Shown here one piece after another: positions 1-9,198 of a stretch of DNA of 64,000 nucleotides. The translations under genes and the position numbers were made by a program. Origin of the DNA: Zygaena filipendulae (lineage: Eukaryota; Arthropoda; Insecta; Lepidoptera; Zygaenidae). Positions within the stretch are counted from its first letter, which is position 1. Each line of letters begins with the position of its first letter. Location: NCBI GenBank assembly GCA_907165275.2, contig OU015669.1:3804501-3868500 (forward strand), in the 5' to 3' direction. The notes beneath the pieces were generated by a model, which ran no database searches, was not told the DNA's origin, and worked only from the letters and a program-made list of their open reading frames with translations.

Positions 1-274
1 ACCAGTTTAGTGGATGAGGATTGGCGTTGTCCGTTTGTGATGAAATAACAAATTCACAAAACGATATTTAATGTACAGAGGAAAATTTATTCACAAAAGT
101 TCTTACACCTAATTGTTCACCAAATTATGTACAGAAGGAGGAGAAGAAGATTATTTTAACTAAGTATTCACACTAACACGCTCTACATATAAACATTAAG
201 ATAATTAAAATTTTGGATAGAAAGGTAACAAAGATATAACCAGAGATGCGTTTTTAAACCTAACTGACATTAGG
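1..274. other. Unassigned AT-rich DNA
   Basis: No open frame, repeat family or RNA signature that I can recognise. It contains a short purine run near 137-152. Confidence 0.5.
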
Positions 275-313
275 CAACTGCGCATGCCTGAGCTGTCCGG
301 ACATGCGCAGTTG
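275..313. other. 12-bp perfect inverted repeat with TGCGCATG cores
   Basis: The arms CAACTGCGCATG and CATGCGCAGTTG are perfectly complementary around a 15-nt GC-rich loop. Each arm carries TGCGCATG, a half-site of the NRF-1/Erect-wing consensus (YGCGCAYGCGCR, known from animals). The surrounding DNA is AT-rich, so the island stands out. It could be a regulatory dyad or the remnant of an element end; no gene is adjacent. Confidence 0.5.
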
Positions 314-345
314 AAGCGTTACTATGGTAAAGAGATGGTGTTATT

Positions 346-368
346 TACAATGGTCCGTTTCCATTGTA
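346..368. other. Short hairpin, 8-bp arms
   Basis: TACAATGG and CCATTGTA are separated by 7 nt. No function can be assigned. It lies just left of the repeat on the minus strand. Confidence 0.3.
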
Positions 369-409
369 CCGCGTGGATGTACAGTAACAATGAAAACGGA
401 TGACGAATG

Positions 410-625
410 AACTACACGAGAAATATATGTACATACAAATATACAAAATTTGAGTGGCGGACGTCACAGGAGTAAACTCTTTCAAACAAAAAAAGAATTT
501 TCGAAATCGGTCCAACCGTCTTCGAGTAATCGGTGAACATACACAAAAAAAAGAAAAAAAAACATACATACAATCGAATGCATAACCTCCTCCTTTTTGG
601 AAGTCGGTTAAAATGTACAGAATGT
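410..625 (-). mobile_element. Interspersed repeat of the AACCGACTTCC...GGAGGAGG type
   Basis: Read on the minus strand it starts with AACCGACTTCCAAAAAGGAG, followed by poly-T/poly-A tracts and a block about a query-like 'accgatt' motif. A second partial copy is at 26160-26240. From memory the motif is very common in lepidopteran genomes; its class (retroposon or DNA element) is not clear to me. Frames across it are poly-T encoded phenylalanine runs, not genes. Confidence 0.6.
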
Positions 626-814
626 GAACGAAGCCGGGAAAAAAAGCTAGTAAGTATATAATATTGTAAAATAACGAGCATTTTGTCTTATACATCATGT
701 TTCAAGAATTTCAAAAATCATTTAAAAAAAATGGGATTCATTTCAGATTGCCCGTAGGAGTCTATGACATAAAAAAAAACAAAAAAAAAAAATATTTCAC
801 AACGGGTATAGTTA

Positions 815-1009
815 AGTAGGTACAGGTAACCTTTTGGGAATTCTTGATGCTAATGCCGGTGATCGTTTGCGGCTCAGGTACGGCTGTGCAACTTCAGACA
901 TTATCGGCTTGAAGTGTCTCCGGAACACTCGCTTCTCATTCCGTGGTGGCTGTCAGATTAAACTTTATGAGCTTAACGAGGCGGCGAAATATCAGTTAAA
1001 CAATAAGTC
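815..1009 (+). other. Moderately GC-rich unique segment with an open frame, unassigned
   Basis: The frame 834-1037 (non-ATG start) stays open and runs into the foldback element, so its end is not native. Residues 1-60 show no domain I recognise. Base composition at 840-965 is clearly richer in G and C than its neighbours. It could be a decayed exon or an old transposon piece. There is no support for expression. Confidence 0.25.
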
Positions 1010-1012
1010 TAA

Positions 1013-1249
1013 CCGCCGCACTCAGAGTCAACTTTAATGATTACTTAGTTAAGTATAGATTTTTAAAACAAAACTACCGCAATCAGACAAGTTTAATAAA
1101 TTAATGTTAATTGGCATTTAACTAATTAAATTACATCTCATTAAATGTCAATTAACATTAATTTACTGAACGTCTCTGATTGCAGCAGTTTTGTTTTAAA
1201 AATCTATACTTAACTAAGTAATCATTAAAGTCGACTCTGAGTGCGGCGG
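1013..1249. mobile_element. Foldback MITE (family F) with TAA target duplication
   Basis: The two ends (CCGCCGCACTCAGAGTC and its complement) form nearly perfect inverted arms of over 100 bp with only a few bases of loop at about 1129-1135. The element is flanked by TAA at 1010-1012 and 1250-1252. A 3-bp TWA duplication is typical of PIF/Harbinger-type elements, so that origin is plausible. A left-truncated copy lies at 50501-50687. It encodes no protein; a transcript would form a long double-stranded hairpin. Confidence 0.8.
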
Positions 1250-1559
1250 TAAGTCATCACTGCTACATTATCACCATCACTTAAATGAGTATAATTAATA
1301 TAAAATAAAATAAAAAGTTTTCACGAACGTTTTTGTTACCTAACGTTTGGGTGAAACATATTTTTTTCTATGAATATTAATTACAGCGTCCAATATTTTC
1401 TATGCATGATGAGCTTTCCGACAAAAAAGTGTTACTGAATTGTCTGTGGTTGACTTATTGTAGGTATAAATGAAGTGAAACTTCTTTGGGCGCGATGAGT
1501 CTTCAATATCAAAGTCCAATTTGAGTTTTAAGTTTTTAAAAGTTACTATTTTGATACAA

Positions 1560-1735
1560 AGAGCCGTTTATTTTGAAATTCAATTTTTGAGAATCTCCGA
1601 ATCTACCGAACGGATTGTCATGTGGTTTTCACAGATAGATTAAGTTTAATCTGGAGCAAAATAATTATAGGAGTTGTTTTATTTAAATCGCATGTCGAGA
1701 GAAAAATTGTTACGTAATCGATCGCACCATGTTTA
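1560..1735 (+). mobile_element. Helitron-like internal fragment
   Basis: It shares the block TTTTCACAGATAGATTAAG with the copy at 8503-8639 but lacks the hairpin and CTAG end. It ends just before an opposite-strand full copy. Confidence 0.45.
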
Positions 1736-1743
1736 CATACTAA

Positions 1744-1938
1744 CTAGCTGTGCCCCGCGGTTTCACCCGTGGTAATTTCGGAGTTCGCGCGGGAATTCTG
1801 GGATAAAAAGTACCCTATGTCCTTCTCTGTACCCCTGACAACGAGCATGCCAAATTTCATCCAAATCCGTTCGTTCAGCCGCTTTTGCGTGATTGAGTAA
1901 CAAACATCCACACTTTCACATTTATAATGTTAGTAGGA
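1744..1938 (-). mobile_element. Helitron-like element, s1, full length
   Basis: It begins CTAGCTGTGCC, followed by the 18-nt hairpin region, and runs to the s1 end (ATAATGTTAGTAGGA). A flanks the left and T the right, as expected for a Helitron insertion without target duplication. Confidence 0.85.
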
Positions 1939-2344
1939 TTGATGTTACAATTTCTATTTTAGGTAGGCAGAATAATACCTGCCGATAAAAAAATATCTAT
2001 TGTTCTTCCTGAATAATTAACTATTATCTATGTCTATGTGTATAATAATAATACAAGGTCTACCGACATATTTCTGAATGCTTGTAATCTTATCACGAAT
2101 ATACGATCTTGTCGTCATAGCGTCGCTATACTACCGGTACGATATCACGGAGTGATTTACAGGTCTTTATACTTATACCTACCTACTCGCGTACAAATAG
2201 GTGACTAGGCACCATTCTTGCAGTAGGATTTTGGCTTCAAGCCAACCTTTTTTGCGACGATAAAGCTTACAACTTGAAATATATATTATTACCGATAAAA
2301 TAATATCCGTGTACACACTTATGTAAAACAATCGATTTTATTAA

Positions 2345-2420
2345 TCCTTACTAATATTATCAATGCAAAAGTGAGTTTGTTTGTTTGTCTGTTACGCTTT
2401 CGCGCCTTAAGGTGGGTCTA
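2345..2420 (+). mobile_element. Helitron-like 5' end fragment, s1
   Basis: It starts TCCTTACTAATATTATCAATG and continues through the TTTGTTTGTTTG and GTTACGCTTTC blocks, then loses similarity. The 3' hairpin is absent. Confidence 0.65.
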
Positions 2421-3108
2421 AAGGTCTAGTTTTCATACAAACTGCCGTAGCTATATTAAAGGCATTCCGCCTGTTTTTATTTATTAGACTTCATTTAATA
2501 AAATACTACTACTTGTTACGATAACGCACAGCCCAAAATCTTTGCATATAGTGAAGAAATAACATAATTACAATCATTTCAAAATGAATTAAATTTCGGT
2601 CGAACCTTTGCTTGTGTGAGAGAACGAATACACTATAAGTGTACGAAAATGGCGGCCCGGTCTATAAACAGCTGTAGTTTGGCTGTAGACTGACAAGTCC
2701 CCCGAATGCAGTAGTTTGTAGTGAATTCCAAAAAGATCACAAGGTGGCGCGGCGTTGAGCCGTGAGTTTTGACAATTTTACCTAACAAGATAATTTAGAA
2801 TTGTATTTGAAAATATACCTATTACTGATGTAGTAGGTAGTAGGTACCTATTAGTAGCCGAAGCGAATACAAATAACTTGTGGAAAGTTGGAAAAGACGT
2901 TTTGGTTCTGAGGTATAACTTACGGGTACAAGTATTTTTACATTTTTGTGTTGAATAAATTCTTGCTATCTCTTTCTTGTTTTCACGATGAGTAAAAGAG
3001 AGAGACCATATTTTCGAAAGGTTGTAACTCACCACGGCCCGGGGTGATAAAATTCAGCGTTTATCTCCAAATTCTCCGATGCAATGAAAAGAATATTTTT
3101 ATTGTGTC
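2421..3108. other. Unassigned stretch before the satellite
   Basis: Unique-looking DNA. 2640-2760 is somewhat GC-rich (GGCGGCCCGG, GGTGGCGCGGCG) without an open frame I can assign. No repeat family was recognised. Confidence 0.4.
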
Positions 3109-3164
3109 TTATGTGACCACGTGATGCAATTTTTTCATACCTTCAATTTTTTTTTTGTAAAGCT

Positions 3165-4659
3165 TATATCTCGGAACTACAAGTTACAGACCCATCGTGT
3201 TGGTACTCAAACTTCATGTTTTCGTGATATCTATGTGATCACGTGATCAAATATTCGATAGGCTATATCTCGGAAACTACAAGTTACAGACCCATCGTGT
3301 TGGTACTCAAACTTCATGTTTTCGTCATATCTATGTGATCACGTGATCAAATTTTCGATAGGCTATATCTCGGAAACTACAAGTTACAGACCCATCGTGT
3401 TGGTACTCAAACTTCATGTTTTCGTCATATCTATGTGATCACGTGATCAAATATTCGATAGGCTATATCTCGGAAACTACAAGTTACAGACCCATCGTGT
3501 TGGTACTCAAACTTCATGTTTTCGTCATATCTATGTGATCACGTGGTCAAATTTTCGATAGCCAATATCTCGGAAACTACAAGTTACAGACCCATCGTGT
3601 TGGTACTCAAACTTCATGTTTTCGTGATATCTATGTGATCACGTGGTCAAATTTTCGATAGCCAATATCTCGGAAACTACAAGTTACAGACCCATCGTGT
3701 TGGTACTCAAACTTCATGTTTTCGTGATATCTATGTGATCACGTGGTCAAATTTTCGATAGCCAATATCTCGGAAACTACAAGTTACAGACCCATCGTGT
3801 TGGTACTCAAACTTCATGTTTTCGTGATATCTATGTGATCACGTAGTCAAATTTTCGATACCCAATATCTCGGAATCTACAAGTTACAGACCCATCGTGT
3901 TGGTACTCAAACTTCATGTTTTCGTGATATCTATGTGATCACGTGGTCAAATTTTCGATAGCCAATATCTCGGAAACTACAAGTTACAGACCCATCGTGT
4001 TGGTACTCAAACTTCATGTTTTCGTCATATCTATGTGATCACGTGATCAAATATTCGATAGGCTATATCTCGGAAACTACAAGTTACAGACCCATCGTGT
4101 TGGTACTCAAACTTCATGTTTTCGTCATATCTATGTGATCACGTGGTCAAATTTTCGATAGCCAATATCTCGGAAACTACAAGTTACAGACCCATCGTGT
4201 TGGTACTCAAACTTCATGTTTTCGTCATATCTATGTGATCACGTGGTCAAATTTTCGATAGCCAATATCTCGGAAACTACAAGTTACAGACCCATCGTGT
4301 TGGTACTCAAACTTCATGTTTTCGTGATATCTATGTGATCACGTGATCAAATCTTCGATAGCCTGTATTTCGGAAACTACAAGTTACAGACCCATCGTGT
4401 TGGTACTCAAACTTCATGTTTTCGTGATATCTATATGATCACGTGATCAAATTTTCGATAGCCTATATCTCGGAAACTACAAGTTACAGACCCATCGTGT
4501 TGGTACTCAAACTTCATGTTTTCGTCATATCTATGTGATCACGTGATCAAATATTCGATAGGCTATATCTCGGAAACTACAAGTTACAGACCCATCGTGT
4601 TGGTACTCAAACTTCATGTTTTCGTGATATCTATGTGCTCACGTGGTCAAATTTTCGGA
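3165..4659. repeat. 15-unit tandem satellite, 100-bp period
   Basis: The block CCCATCGTGTTGGTACTC starts at 3191 and recurs every 100 bp up to 4591, giving 15 units. The half of each unit from CAAGTTACAG to TTTTCGT appears identical in all units. The other half varies at about ten positions, e.g. CGTGAT/CGTCAT, GTGATCAAATA/GTGGTCAAATT, GATAGGCTA/GATAGCCAA. Most units carry TGATCACGTGATCA or the variant ending GGTCA, both around the E-box core CACGTG. A degenerate half-unit (TGACCACGTGATG) precedes the array at 3111-3126. Because 100 is not a multiple of 3, frames crossing it are not genes. Confidence 0.95.
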
Positions 4660-4797
4660 AGTTTATTTTTTTCAGACAATAATCTAATACTGAATGCCAT
4701 TTTACAAAAAAAATACCCTCCGTTACACCCTGTATAAGATAGATTTTACTATTGTATTTTTTTCCAAATGATGTAATGGTTCACTCATTGCTATTTA
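4660..4797. other. Satellite right flank
   Basis: AT-rich sequence ending GTTACACCCTGTATAA at about 4722-4737. The reverse complement TTATACAGGGTGTAAC looks like a transposon terminus, so the satellite may be internal to a larger element. I could not find a matching left end. Confidence 0.3.
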
Positions 4798-5283
4798 CAA
4801 GCTGACCCCCGCGGTTTCATCCACGGTAATTTCGGAGCACTCGCGGGAATTCCGCGATAAAAAATAGGTACCCTTTGTCACTCAGGATCACTTTAGACTC
4901 CTATAAAAGAATTTTGTAAATCGGTTTAGTAGATCCAGAGATTATAACCTCACAAACTCTGGAGTTCCCGCGGGAATTCCGGGATAAAAAGTACCCTATG
5001 TCACTTAAGATCACTGCAGCTTTTAATTATGAAAGAATTTTTAGAATCAGTTCAGTAGATCCAGAGATTACCCACTACAATCTCACAAACTCACGTACTC
5101 ACAAACTCCGGAGTCCCCGAGGGATTTCCGGGATAAAAAGTACCCTGTATCACTCTGGATCACTGTATAGCTCCCTATAAGTGAAAGAATTTTCAAAATC
5201 GGTTGAGTAGATCTAGAGATTATCCCCTACAAACGTCACAAACTCACAAACCCACAAACTCATAAACTTTTGCTCTTTATAAT
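4798..5283 (-). mobile_element. Helitron-like element, s6, with internal repeats
   Basis: The CTAG end has decayed to CAAG, then a degraded hairpin follows. The body consists of three diverged direct repeats of about 130-150 bp, each with GGGATAAAAAGTACCCT, GATCACT and the TCAGTAGATCCAGAGATTA block, separated by CACAAACT-rich linkers. A similar triplicated copy is at 52292-52764. Confidence 0.75.
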
Positions 5284-5379
5284 ACTAGTATACATTATCT
5301 CCTTGATACTGAAGTCAAAGAAATACAATAAATAAAATTGATGCAGGCAAACCCGCAGCAGGATCAACTGCTAGTAAAA

Positions 5380-5594
5380 TCCTACTAATATTATCAACGC
5401 GAAAGTTTGTAAGTATGTATAGATGGATGGATGGTTGTTTGTTAATCTTTCACGCAAAAACTACTGGATGGATTTAAATTAAACTTTACAATAATATAGC
5501 TTATACATCAGATTAACACATAGGGTACTTTATATCCCGGAATTCCCGCGGGAACTCTGAAATTAACGCGGGTGAAACCGCGAGGCACAACTAG
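5380..5594 (+). mobile_element. Helitron-like element, s1 variant, full length
   Basis: Starts TCCTACTAATATTATCAACG, contains repeated GGATGGATGG, and ends with hairpin GCGGGTGAAACCGCG, then CTAG at 5591-5594. Related copies with the same internal block are at 19685-19896 and 51671-51857. Confidence 0.85.
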
Positions 5595-5629
5595 TACATT
5601 AAGTATAATTTATTACAAACTGAGACTGA

Positions 5630-5815
5630 GATTCGCTCGCACTCGCATGAGTTTCGGAATTCCCGCAGGAACTCTAAACTTCTTTATTCTTCTTCTTACA
5701 ATAACAAACAATAAAAAAAGAATTAGCGAAATTGATCGAGCCGTTCACGCGTGATGCTGTGCCCGTAACGTAACCAAGTGAAATAGGGATTAATTTTTTA
5801 TATATATACCTATTC
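5630..5815 (-). mobile_element. Helitron-like fragment, minus orientation
   Basis: It has the GAGTTTCGGAATTCCCGCAGG block and a 5' part (AATTAGCGAAATTG...AAATAGGGATTAAT) shared with 10486-10615. The hairpin-CTAG end is missing. Confidence 0.6.
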
Positions 5816-5826
5816 ATATATTATAG

Positions 5827-5960
5827 CTAGCTGTTCATCGCGGTTTCACCCTTGGTAATTTCGGAGATCCCGCAGGTATTCCGAGATAAAAATATCTACT
5901 ACCTACCATATATTTGTTTCTCTACCTAAGTAACTACTTTTCACGTGTAGTATACAAAAT
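5827..5960 (-). mobile_element. Helitron-like element, truncated
   Basis: CTAGCTGTTCATCGCGG plus the hairpin region is present, then divergence. It is followed after a few bases by another minus copy. Confidence 0.6.
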
Positions 5961-5968
5961 TTCATACA

Positions 5969-6147
5969 GTTTGACCCGCGTTAATTTCGGAGTTTCCGCG
6001 GGAATTCCGAGATAAAAAGTACCCTATGTCCTCTGTACCCCAGACAACGTGTATACAAAATTTCATGATGATCCGTTGAGTCGTTGAGGTGTGAAAGCGT
6101 AACAAACAAACAAACAAACTCACTTTCGCGTTTATAATATTTATTTA
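5969..6147 (-). mobile_element. Helitron-like element, s1, hairpin end lost
   Basis: It starts inside the hairpin (GACCCGCGTTAATTTCGG) and continues through the GTACCCTATGTCC, ACAACGTG and AACAAACAAACAAAC blocks to TTATAATATT. Confidence 0.65.
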
Positions 6148-6317
6148 TGTTTTGGCAACAAACAGTCATATATACATCTTAATTTTTACAATATTTCGTA
6201 TTACTATGTTACAGACCTACAGTGCCGATACATGATAATAAATATACAGTACAAATGAGAGATGGCACATAAGTTGTCATCAATATCAGTAAGGATAGAT
6301 AATACCTAAATAGATTA

Positions 6318-6843
6318 CTAGCTATACCGCGTGGTTTCACCCGCGTGAGTTACGGAATTCCCGCATGAACTCCAAAGTAATCTAATTTACGCCTTATAAC
6401 ATCACCTAATTAGCTGTGAAAGTCCCGTCAAAATTGATCTAACCATTTCGGAGATTCACCCGCGTTAATTTCGGAATTCCCGCAGGAACTCCGAAGTAGC
6501 CTAATTTACTCCTAATAACATTAGCTAATTAGCAGAGAGAGTCTCGTCAAAATTGGTCCAACCATTTCGGAGATTCACCCGCGTTAATTTCGGAACTCCC
6601 GCAGGAACTCCAAAGTAGTCCAATGTAAACCTTATAACATTAGTTAATTAGCAGTGAAAGTCCCGTCCAAATCGGTTCAACCCTTTCGGAGATTCACACG
6701 CGTGAGTTCCGGAACTTCCGCAGGAACTCCAACCTGGTCCTGACAATAACGAACACAAAGGAAATAATTTCCCAGTTTGGTGCAGTCGTTTGGAAGTTAC
6801 GCGCTTAGCAATACATTGAGCGATTCATTTTTATTTATATAGA
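6318..6843 (-). mobile_element. Helitron-like element, s2, expanded by 119-bp units
   Basis: CTAG at 6318-6321, s2 end at 6843 (CGATTCATTTTTATTTATAT then AGA). The motif CACCCGCG/CACACGCG starts at 6338, 6457, 6576 and 6695, giving three internal units of exactly 119 bp plus the remainder. The comparable s2 copy at 8001-8304 has one such unit (117 bp), so this copy has been expanded. Confidence 0.85.
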
Positions 6844-7015
6844 TTTCAGAGTTCCCGTGGGAATTCCGGGTAAAAATATAGCCTATGTTATTCAGGAATA
6901 ACGTAGCATTCTAATGGTGAAAAAATTTTTAAATCGATTCAGTAGTTTTTGAGTTAAATCGTAACAAACAAACTACAAAACAAACAAACAAAAAATCAAA
7001 TCTTCCCTTTTTATA
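6844..7015 (-). mobile_element. Helitron-like fragment
   Basis: It starts within the GAGTTCCCGTGGGAATTCC block directly after the preceding element and ends in an AAACAAAC-rich region and TTTATAATAAT. The hairpin-CTAG is absent. Confidence 0.5.
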
Positions 7016-7132
7016 ATAATAATAATTATTGTCAACTTCCCAACGCACTGACGAACTAAATAAAAGAAGATCAATATGAAATAGAATGACGCACGACGGC
7101 TGAATGTATAGAAGTTTTTCGACAGGAGGATC

Positions 7133-7241
7133 TATGCGATAATGGTTTAGTGGCTAGAACAACGGGTAGCGAAGACGTAGTAGTTTTGTAAGGCCCCTGT
7201 TCAAATCTCAGCCCCCCACTGTTATACTATGATGTTTTTTT
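7133..7241 (+). mobile_element. tRNA-derived SINE head
   Basis: A box A-like sequence (TGGTTTAGTGGC near 7145) and a box B-like sequence (TGTTCAAATCTC near 7199) occur in the right order and spacing for an internal Pol III promoter. They are followed by a T-run at 7232-7241. No cloverleaf with paired acceptor ends is evident, so it is not a working tRNA gene. Confidence 0.5.
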
Positions 7242-7367
7242 TTTGTTCTGTCATTTTTTATTGCAATGTTTACGATTTGAAATCTATACTGTTTTTTCTG
7301 TAGATTATTGGACCATTTGCGAATTGGACGAAATGCGCCTGAACGTATTATTCACACTTCTAGACAA

Positions 7368-7532
7368 ACCTATTATTAGAAATGTGAGTTTGTTTGTTTG
7401 TTTGGTACGCTTTCACGGCTTGATTACCTAACCGATTATTAACAAACTTTGCATACACGTTATTAGGGGCACAGAGAAGAACACAGGGTAGTTTTAATCC
7501 AGGAACTCCCGCAGGAACTCCGAAAAACCCGC
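7368..7532 (+). mobile_element. Helitron-like fragment, s1
   Basis: ATTATTAGAAATGTGAG, the GTTTGTTTGTTTG and ACGCTTTCACG blocks, GGGCACAGAGAAG and GGAACTCCCGCAGG are present. The terminal hairpin is lost. Confidence 0.6.
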
Positions 7533-7787
7533 ACTATAATTTCTATATTGTATAGCTAATAATATTATGAAGTAGTAAAGAACCAGTTTTAAAAAAAATA
7601 TTTTACTCATAGGAAACTACAGTATCCCTGAGTGATATAATAGATAACAACTTGACAAAGTATCCCATGTTAGTAGTCGCAAAACTCGAAAACGATCTAT
7701 CGCGATGGATTGACTTGAAATTTTGACTGGACTTGAAGTTTTGATTAGACGGGACCTGGTTTTTTTTCCAATACCTGTATATTTTTA

Positions 7788-7970
7788 TAGCTGTTCCCCG
7801 CGGTTTCACCAGTAATAAGATAGAAGTTCCCGTGGGAATTTCGGGATAAAAGTACCCCTTTGTCCTTCTCTGTATCTCTGACAACGTGTGTGCAAAGTTT
7901 CATGATGATCCGCAGAGCTGTTGAGGCGTGAAAGCGTAACAAACAAACAAACTTACTTTCACATTTATAG
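7788..7970 (-). mobile_element. Helitron-like element, s1
   Basis: TAGCTGTTCCCCGCGGTTTCACC at the left, with only half of the hairpin preserved. The body through AACAAACAAACTTACTTTC is well conserved. Confidence 0.7.
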
Positions 7971-8000
7971 TGAGGTTATCCTACTAATATGTATTATAAA

Positions 8001-8304
8001 CTAGCTGTGCCCCGCGGTTTCACCCGCGTGAGTTTCGGGATTCCCGCAGGAACTCCAATGCAGTCTAATTTACTCCTTATAACAACAGCTAATTAGCAGT
8101 GAATCCCGTCAATATCGGTCCAACCGTTTTGGAGATTCACCCGCGTGAATTTCGGAATTCCCGCAGGAACTCCAAAATTCTTTTATATAAACCTTGTCCT
8201 GACAATAACGAACTCAAAAAAAAAATCAATTTTCCAATTTGGTGCAGTCGTTTGTAAGTTATGCGCTTACCAACACATTTGACGATTCATTTTTATTATA
8301 TAGA
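8001..8304 (-). mobile_element. Helitron-like element, s2, full length
   Basis: CTAG at 8001-8004, hairpin CCGCGGTTTCACCCGCG, one 117-bp internal unit, and s2 terminus TATATAGA at 8304. The block around TTATAACA(A/T)CAGCTAATTA serves as the uninterrupted reference for the nested insertion at 31090-31291. Confidence 0.85.
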
Positions 8305-8434
8305 TGTGAAAGTGTGGATCTTTGTTACTCAATCACGCAAAAACGGCTGAACTGAGTTGGATGAAATTTTGCATGCACGGAATTCCCGCGAGAACTCCAA
8401 AATTACCGCGGGTGAAACCGCGGGGCACAGCTAG
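8305..8434 (+). mobile_element. Helitron-like element, 5' truncated
   Basis: It directly abuts the previous copy in opposite orientation and ends with a perfect hairpin CCGCGGGTGAAACCGCGG and CTAG at 8431-8434. The pair thus has hairpin-CTAG ends on both outer sides. Confidence 0.75.
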
Positions 8435-8502
8435 TGTTAAATATTTTTACCAAAATAAAAGAAGAGTAACCAACTAAAAAAAAAGTTTAAAATAATTTTA
8501 AG

Positions 8503-8639
8503 TCGTTTTCACAGATAGATTAAGCTTAGCCTGGAGCTACATATGTATATATAGGCTTTGTTTCATTGAAATCGGATGTCGGAAAAAAAGTTGTTGTATA
8601 AAAACCTTTCGCGCGGGTGAAACCGCGGGGTACAGCTAG
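8503..8639 (+). mobile_element. Helitron-like 3' end
   Basis: The TTTTCACAGATAGATTAAGC block leads to CGCGGGTGAAACCGCGGG and CTAG at 8636-8639. The internal block matches 1560-1735. Confidence 0.7.
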
Positions 8640-8774
8640 TCTTAAATATTGTTGTTCTATACCCTAGAATTTTTTTTCATTACAGTTTAAAATCCTAGAA
8701 AGAACGAAAAATAAATCGTTTATAAATAAGTGTGTATAAATAAGTTTGACAAAATAGTTACAAAAAGTGGAATA

Positions 8775-8850
8775 TAAATCTAAGGTTTGAACACAAGATT
8801 TTCACGATTCATAGTTTACAAAAAGAGACGCATTACACCACAGCGCCACC
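8775..8850 (-). mobile_element. tRNA-derived SINE head, minus strand
   Basis: On the minus strand, a box A-like TGGTGTAATGC is followed by a box B-like TGTTCAAACC, preceded by CTCGGTGGCGCTG. This order is typical of tRNA-derived SINEs of Lepidoptera. No tail was identified. Confidence 0.45.
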
Positions 8851-9198
8851 GAGACTCTTGTTGAAATGGCCAAATTACGAATCTTATTCGTCTAGTATTA
8901 ATCGATTTGCATGTGTGTGTGACTACGTTTCGGCCGGTTATTCGATATTTTCGTGTAGTTAAAGGATAATAATGCGCGTAAAGCCATATAAAAATTTTAA
9001 ATCAAAGATGTATTAAACACTCATCCTCTCGCACCCATCATCAAAATCTATTTTTTAACCTTGTGATTCTCTGTAAATTGAGAAAACTCTTTTATGGCGC
9101 CGTCCGCGGCCTCTATCGGAAGGGAGCTGCGTCATATGCTAGAGCGCACCCTTAACGGCTCAATCTGCATTGTAGGCAAAACATTTGACAGAATACAG

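Noticed and set aside
345..698. 117-codon minus frame rich in Phe/Tyr
   Set aside because: It results from poly-A/poly-T and the dispersed GGAGGAGG repeat; no domain.
3165..4659. CRISPR-like regular array
   Set aside because: Units are contiguous 100-bp tandem repeats without unique spacers, and the DNA is of insect type.
4516..4737. 73-codon frame in the satellite
   Set aside because: The 100-bp period shifts frame each unit, so the array cannot encode a repeated protein.
8408..8434. GC hairpin followed by other sequence, as a bacterial-type terminator
   Set aside because: The hairpin is followed by CTAG rather than a T-run and recurs as a transposon end; the genome is eukaryotic.
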